DNA of 20,855 nt, from the IMG/VR virus record IMGVR_UViG_3300047363_000043, positions 1 to 20,855 of that record. One strand, 5' to 3'. The notes under the pieces are model-generated. The model saw only the letters and a program-made list of their open reading frames with translations, was not told the DNA's origin and did not search any database. The translations under genes and the position numbers were made by a program. Source of the DNA: a virus. Shown one piece after another: positions 18,182 to 20,855 of the stretch. The first letter of the stretch is position 1; each line of letters opens with the position of its first letter.

Positions 18182-20855
18182 CTATATTGTTGTTATTATA
18201 AAACTTAGCAATTCATTATATCTTACACCAAGTCTCGTTTGTTCTACACCATCACCATCTTCCCAAGTGCTAGAGATAAACATCCCATAATCACTTGCAT
18301 CCAATCCTTCTGCTGTAAATGCATCTTGTAAGTCTTGTGCTATGACTCCAAAATGATATCTAGCTGTTTCATCAGAATCAGAATTATCATCTTTTTCTGC
18401 TACTGAATCTTGCCATCTAAATCTTCTTATTAAACCTTTACATGCTGTAGCTACTCTCTGCTCTGCATCTGTTAAGGCTTGTATATCTTGTTTTTCGTTT
18501 CTATCAGAAGTTTGAATAGTGCCATTGGTTGCATATACATCATCAAAACGTACTGATGAACTTCCAAGATCAATAGCATTGTCACTATCTGCACCATTTT
18601 CATTGCAAGGTAAAACAGCTTTATAAGTAATGTAGGATTCAAATTTAAGACCAGTACCAAAAGTTGATATAAAGAAATTAGACTCTGTTTGATCTAAGTG
18701 ACCAATTTGCCCTATATTAGTTCCTGTACTACTCAAAAATTGTAAATAACGACCTTCGTTAGTAGTGTGTTTATTTTTAATAGTCGCTATAGCATCTGTT
18801 GCACTGCCTTTAATGCCCTCTATTTGTGCTTTACTATCTGTTGTAAATAATCCTTCTGAGGTAAATGTTCCTTGTACACTTGCATTGCCTAAAGATGTGA
18901 ATGTGCCTGTTTCTATATTGCCAGTTAGCTCTATATCTGTACTAAATTCAGCAGTTGCTGATGTTATTTTTAATCGTTGTCCACCACTTGTAAGGAATCC
19001 TATCTGGTGATCTGCAGGGCTGTACATACCAGTATTAATATCACCATTAAATCCATAAGAAGCGGTGGTTGTTGAATTTCTACCTGTTGTAATTGAGCCA
19101 TCAAATCTGTTTCTAACAGCATCAGGTATAAAAATACCATAAGCAGAGGTGGGTAATGTTCCTGAATAGTTTCCGTAAAATAATGCGGCTGTGTGTGTTG
19201 GAGCAGAGCCTGTGTTATTGTCATACTCTGCATTAAATACATACGATGTACCATATATATCACCACTATTTGCCGCTATATCAATTTCACCATAAACGCC
19301 AACAGCTTTTGTAATTACTCCACTATCCGCAGTATTAGTAACTCTATTATAAGAGCCATATAGATTGTTTGCATCTGATGTAGCATTATCACTTTGAGCT
19401 TGGAATTTAGCACCAAATACATTAGTAACATTACCTGCACCACCATTATCCTCAGCTATAGCTTGAACACCAATAATCTCTGTTGTTTGCCCTGTGCTTG
19501 GAGTTGCTGTTGCATTAAAGTAACCACCAACAATGACATCAGCATCACCTGTAGAATCAAGATCAACAAATACTCCGTATGCTCTATGCTCATTTGAAGT
19601 ATCACCACCTGTAGCAGTGGAATTAATGTCTAAATATAAACCACCCTGTTCTCTATCTGCTGTAGTTGCAGTAGTGCCTGAAAGCGTTGATACAATCTCT
19701 TGTGCAAAATAAAAATCATTATTAGGATTGGTTTGGTTAGCTGTAATTCTTAAAGCACCAGCAGCTTGATTGTCTACATCAATTAATACTGCACCTGTGC
19801 TTGTAATAGCTCCTGAAGAAATAGTTCCTGCAAAAGTTGCGTTTTGTGATGAATCTAATCTTAATGCTTCATTACTATTAGTATCAAAAACAAGTTCATT
19901 ATTTGCTGTAGAGCCATCAGTAATATTTTTTATTTCAGAATATCTATTAGCTGTACCAAATCTAGTACCCCACAATCGTATACTTGCTGTATTAGATGTA
20001 TTTTCATCTGTAGTAGGTATTATTTCTATTGCGGGTGTGTTTACTGCTTCATTAATAGCTAAAGCCGAGACTGGTGTATAACTAGCACTTGTTCCTATTT
20101 CTATAGCACCACTAGAGATAGTTCCTACGCTGGTAAGGTTAGCACTATTAAATGTAATGTCTCCAGTAGATGAATTTATACTTAACTGACCTGTATCATC
20201 TGTTATACCATTCCTTACTCTTACTATTCCATCAAAATATGCACCTTGACTAGAATTAACATATAGGTAATTGTCACTTACTAAAACAACACCATCATTT
20301 CTAACTCTAAATAATGTCGCATCAGAACTATCTTTAGCAATTAGTGTGTCTGCTGTATTATCAGATGTGCTTCCAGTTGATGTAATAGCACCACTAGAGA
20401 TAGTTCCTGCAAAGGTAGCATTTTGAGAAGTATCTAGTGTTAAAGCAGTATTATTATTAGACCTTAATATAACCTGAGATGCATCAGACTGAAGTTGTAA
20501 AGCACCACCTGAATTTCTAAGTATGCTTCCATTGGTAGACATGAAAATATTTCCACTACTTGTAATAGCACCACTATTGATACCTCCAGTAAAAGTAGCG
20601 TTTCCTGTTGAGCCAACTAAAGTAAATTGTGTACCACTTGAATAATGCTCAAGTTGAAAACCTGTGCTGTAGTTCACAACATCATAATCAGTTGAGCTGT
20701 CGTGATATATGTAGTGTGTATTATCCCCTGCACCTGATAGAAGTATTTTATTACCTGCACTAATAGCAATATTTCCACTGCTTGTAATAGCACCACTAGA
20801 GATAGTTCCTATGTTTTGTAAGTTTCTTGTTCCTGATGTAATAACAGTTGTATTA
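18182..20855 (-). CDS. Tail fibre/spike with repeats and C-terminal S74 intramolecular chaperone; start lies outside the window
   Basis: The frame stays open to the end of the window, so the gene is longer than the 831 codons counted from the GTG at 20677. Low-complexity repeats such as NATFAGTISSGAITSTG recur through the N-terminal half, typical of trimeric beta-structured fibres. A middle domain (GVYGEIDIAANSGDIYGTSY, GIFIPDAV) may be a beta-helix or receptor part. The last 109 residues are an S74 chaperone domain: SDRNEKQDI carries the Ser-Asp cleavage site, and YHFGVIAQDLQDAF and RLGVRYNELL are conserved elements. In the family this domain guides trimer folding and then cuts itself off. 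The protein stops soon after RYNELLSFIITTI, without the long helix many relatives have. It should determine host binding. Confidence 0.9.
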   Translation of the reverse strand, partial: NTTVITSGTRNLQNIGTISSGAITSSGNIAISAGNKILLSGAGDNTHYIYHDSSTDYDVVNYSTGFQLEHYSSGTQFTLVGSTGNATFTGGINSGAITSSGNIFMSTNGSILRNSGGALQLQSDASQVILRSNNNTALTLDTSQNATFAGTISSGAITSTGSTSDNTADTLIAKDSSDATLFRVRNDGVVLVSDNYLYVNSSQGAYFDGIVRVRNGITDDTGQLSINSSTGDITFNSANLTSVGTISSGAIEIGTSASYTPVSALAINEAVNTPAIEIIPTTDENTSNTASIRLWGTRFGTANRYSEIKNITDGSTANNELVFDTNSNEALRLDSSQNATFAGTISSGAITSTGAVLIDVDNQAAGALRITANQTNPNNDFYFAQEIVSTLSGTTATTADREQGGLYLDINSTATGGDTSNEHRAYGVFVDLDSTGDADVIVGGYFNATATPSTGQTTEIIGVQAIAEDNGGAGNVTNVFGAKFQAQSDNATSDANNLYGSYNRVTNTADSGVITKAVGVYGEIDIAANSGDIYGTSYVFNAEYDNNTGSAPTHTAALFYGNYSGTLPTSAYGIFIPDAVRNRFDGSITTGRNSTTTASYGFNGDINTGMYSPADHQIGFLTSGGQRLKITSATAEFSTDIELTGNIETGTFTSLGNASVQGTFTSEGLFTTDSKAQIEGIKGSATDAIATIKNKHTTNEGRYLQFLSSTGTNIGQIGHLDQTESNFFISTFGTGLKFESYITYKAVLPCNENGADSDNAIDLGSSSVRFDDVYATNGTIQTSDRNEKQDIQALTDAEQRVATACKGLIRRFRWQDSVAEKDDNSDSDETARYHFGVIAQDLQDAFTAEGLDASDYGMFISSTWEDGDGVEQTRLGVRYNELLSFIITTI
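20105..20810. repeat. 22-bp exact repeat within the fibre gene, three copies
   Basis: Identical 22-base copies lie at 20105-20126, 20387-20408 and 20789-20810; the last two share further bases upstream. Diverged relatives lie near 19803 and 20565. They encode the recurrent GTISSGAI protein module. Such repeats can promote recombination and length change in fibre genes. Confidence 0.7.

Noticed and set aside
1-20855. tRNA genes, rRNA genes, insertion sequences or attachment sites
   Set aside because: I looked for cloverleaf-like arms, transposase genes with terminal repeats and an integrase with att repeats and saw none. The serine recombinase-like gene does not establish an att site.

Overview
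The window is one contiguous piece of a tailed, double-stranded DNA phage (or prophage) genome. It is AT-rich and densely packed, and every gene I can support lies on the minus strand, so the genes read from position 20855 down to 1. The packaging and head genes resemble phage lambda: a Nu1-like small terminase, a GpA-type large terminase, a gpW-position joining protein, a gpB-type portal and a prohead protease. The S74-type tail fibre, the DUF3310 gene, the small 'HGGKGS...NWDSIFG' protein and the AT-rich composition suggest a marine phage of an AT-rich bacterial host, perhaps SAR11-like. That host assignment is inference; no host gene is present.

Layout in the direction of transcription. 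(1) 20855-17626: a tail fibre with repeats and an intramolecular chaperone end (its start lies outside the window), then two small unknown genes. (2) 17622-16582: a lysis cassette of XhlA-like protein, 3TM holin and T4-type lysozyme, followed by a PD-(D/E)XK nuclease-like gene (16613-16170). (3) 16082-13464: an accessory and regulatory zone with three tiny genes, a diverged serine recombinase, a winged-helix-like protein and two unknown genes. (4) 13460-7829: DNA metabolism, with a YqaJ-type exonuclease, C5 cytosine methyltransferase, ribbon-helix-helix-like microprotein, resolvase-like nuclease, a protein with an SSB-like tail and a TOPRIM primase-helicase. (5) 7697-5640: an amino-group DNA methyltransferase, an unknown gene, the HGGKGS protein, DUF3310 and a small HTH protein. 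(6) 5662-1: a gpZ-like tail completion protein, the two terminase subunits, the gpW-position protein, the portal and the start of the prohead protease.

Genes mostly abut or overlap by a few bases (TAATG and ATGA junctions), implying long, translationally coupled transcripts. The few gaps hold the most interesting signals. A 17-bp motif, TTTATAAWTAWCAWACC (W = A or T), containing TATAAATA or TATAATTA, recurs at gene junctions. A 27-bp exact duplication flanks the C5 methyltransferase gene. A symmetric control region surrounds the tiny genes near 15.4-16.2 kb. Next to the end of the primase-helicase gene are five 11-bp iterons and a long palindrome, which could be a replication origin or a regulatory array. 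A GC-rich segment upstream of the small terminase gene sits where lambda has cos.

No tRNA, rRNA, CRISPR array or insertion sequence was seen. Once small genes are included, no stretch over 300 bases is without a gene.
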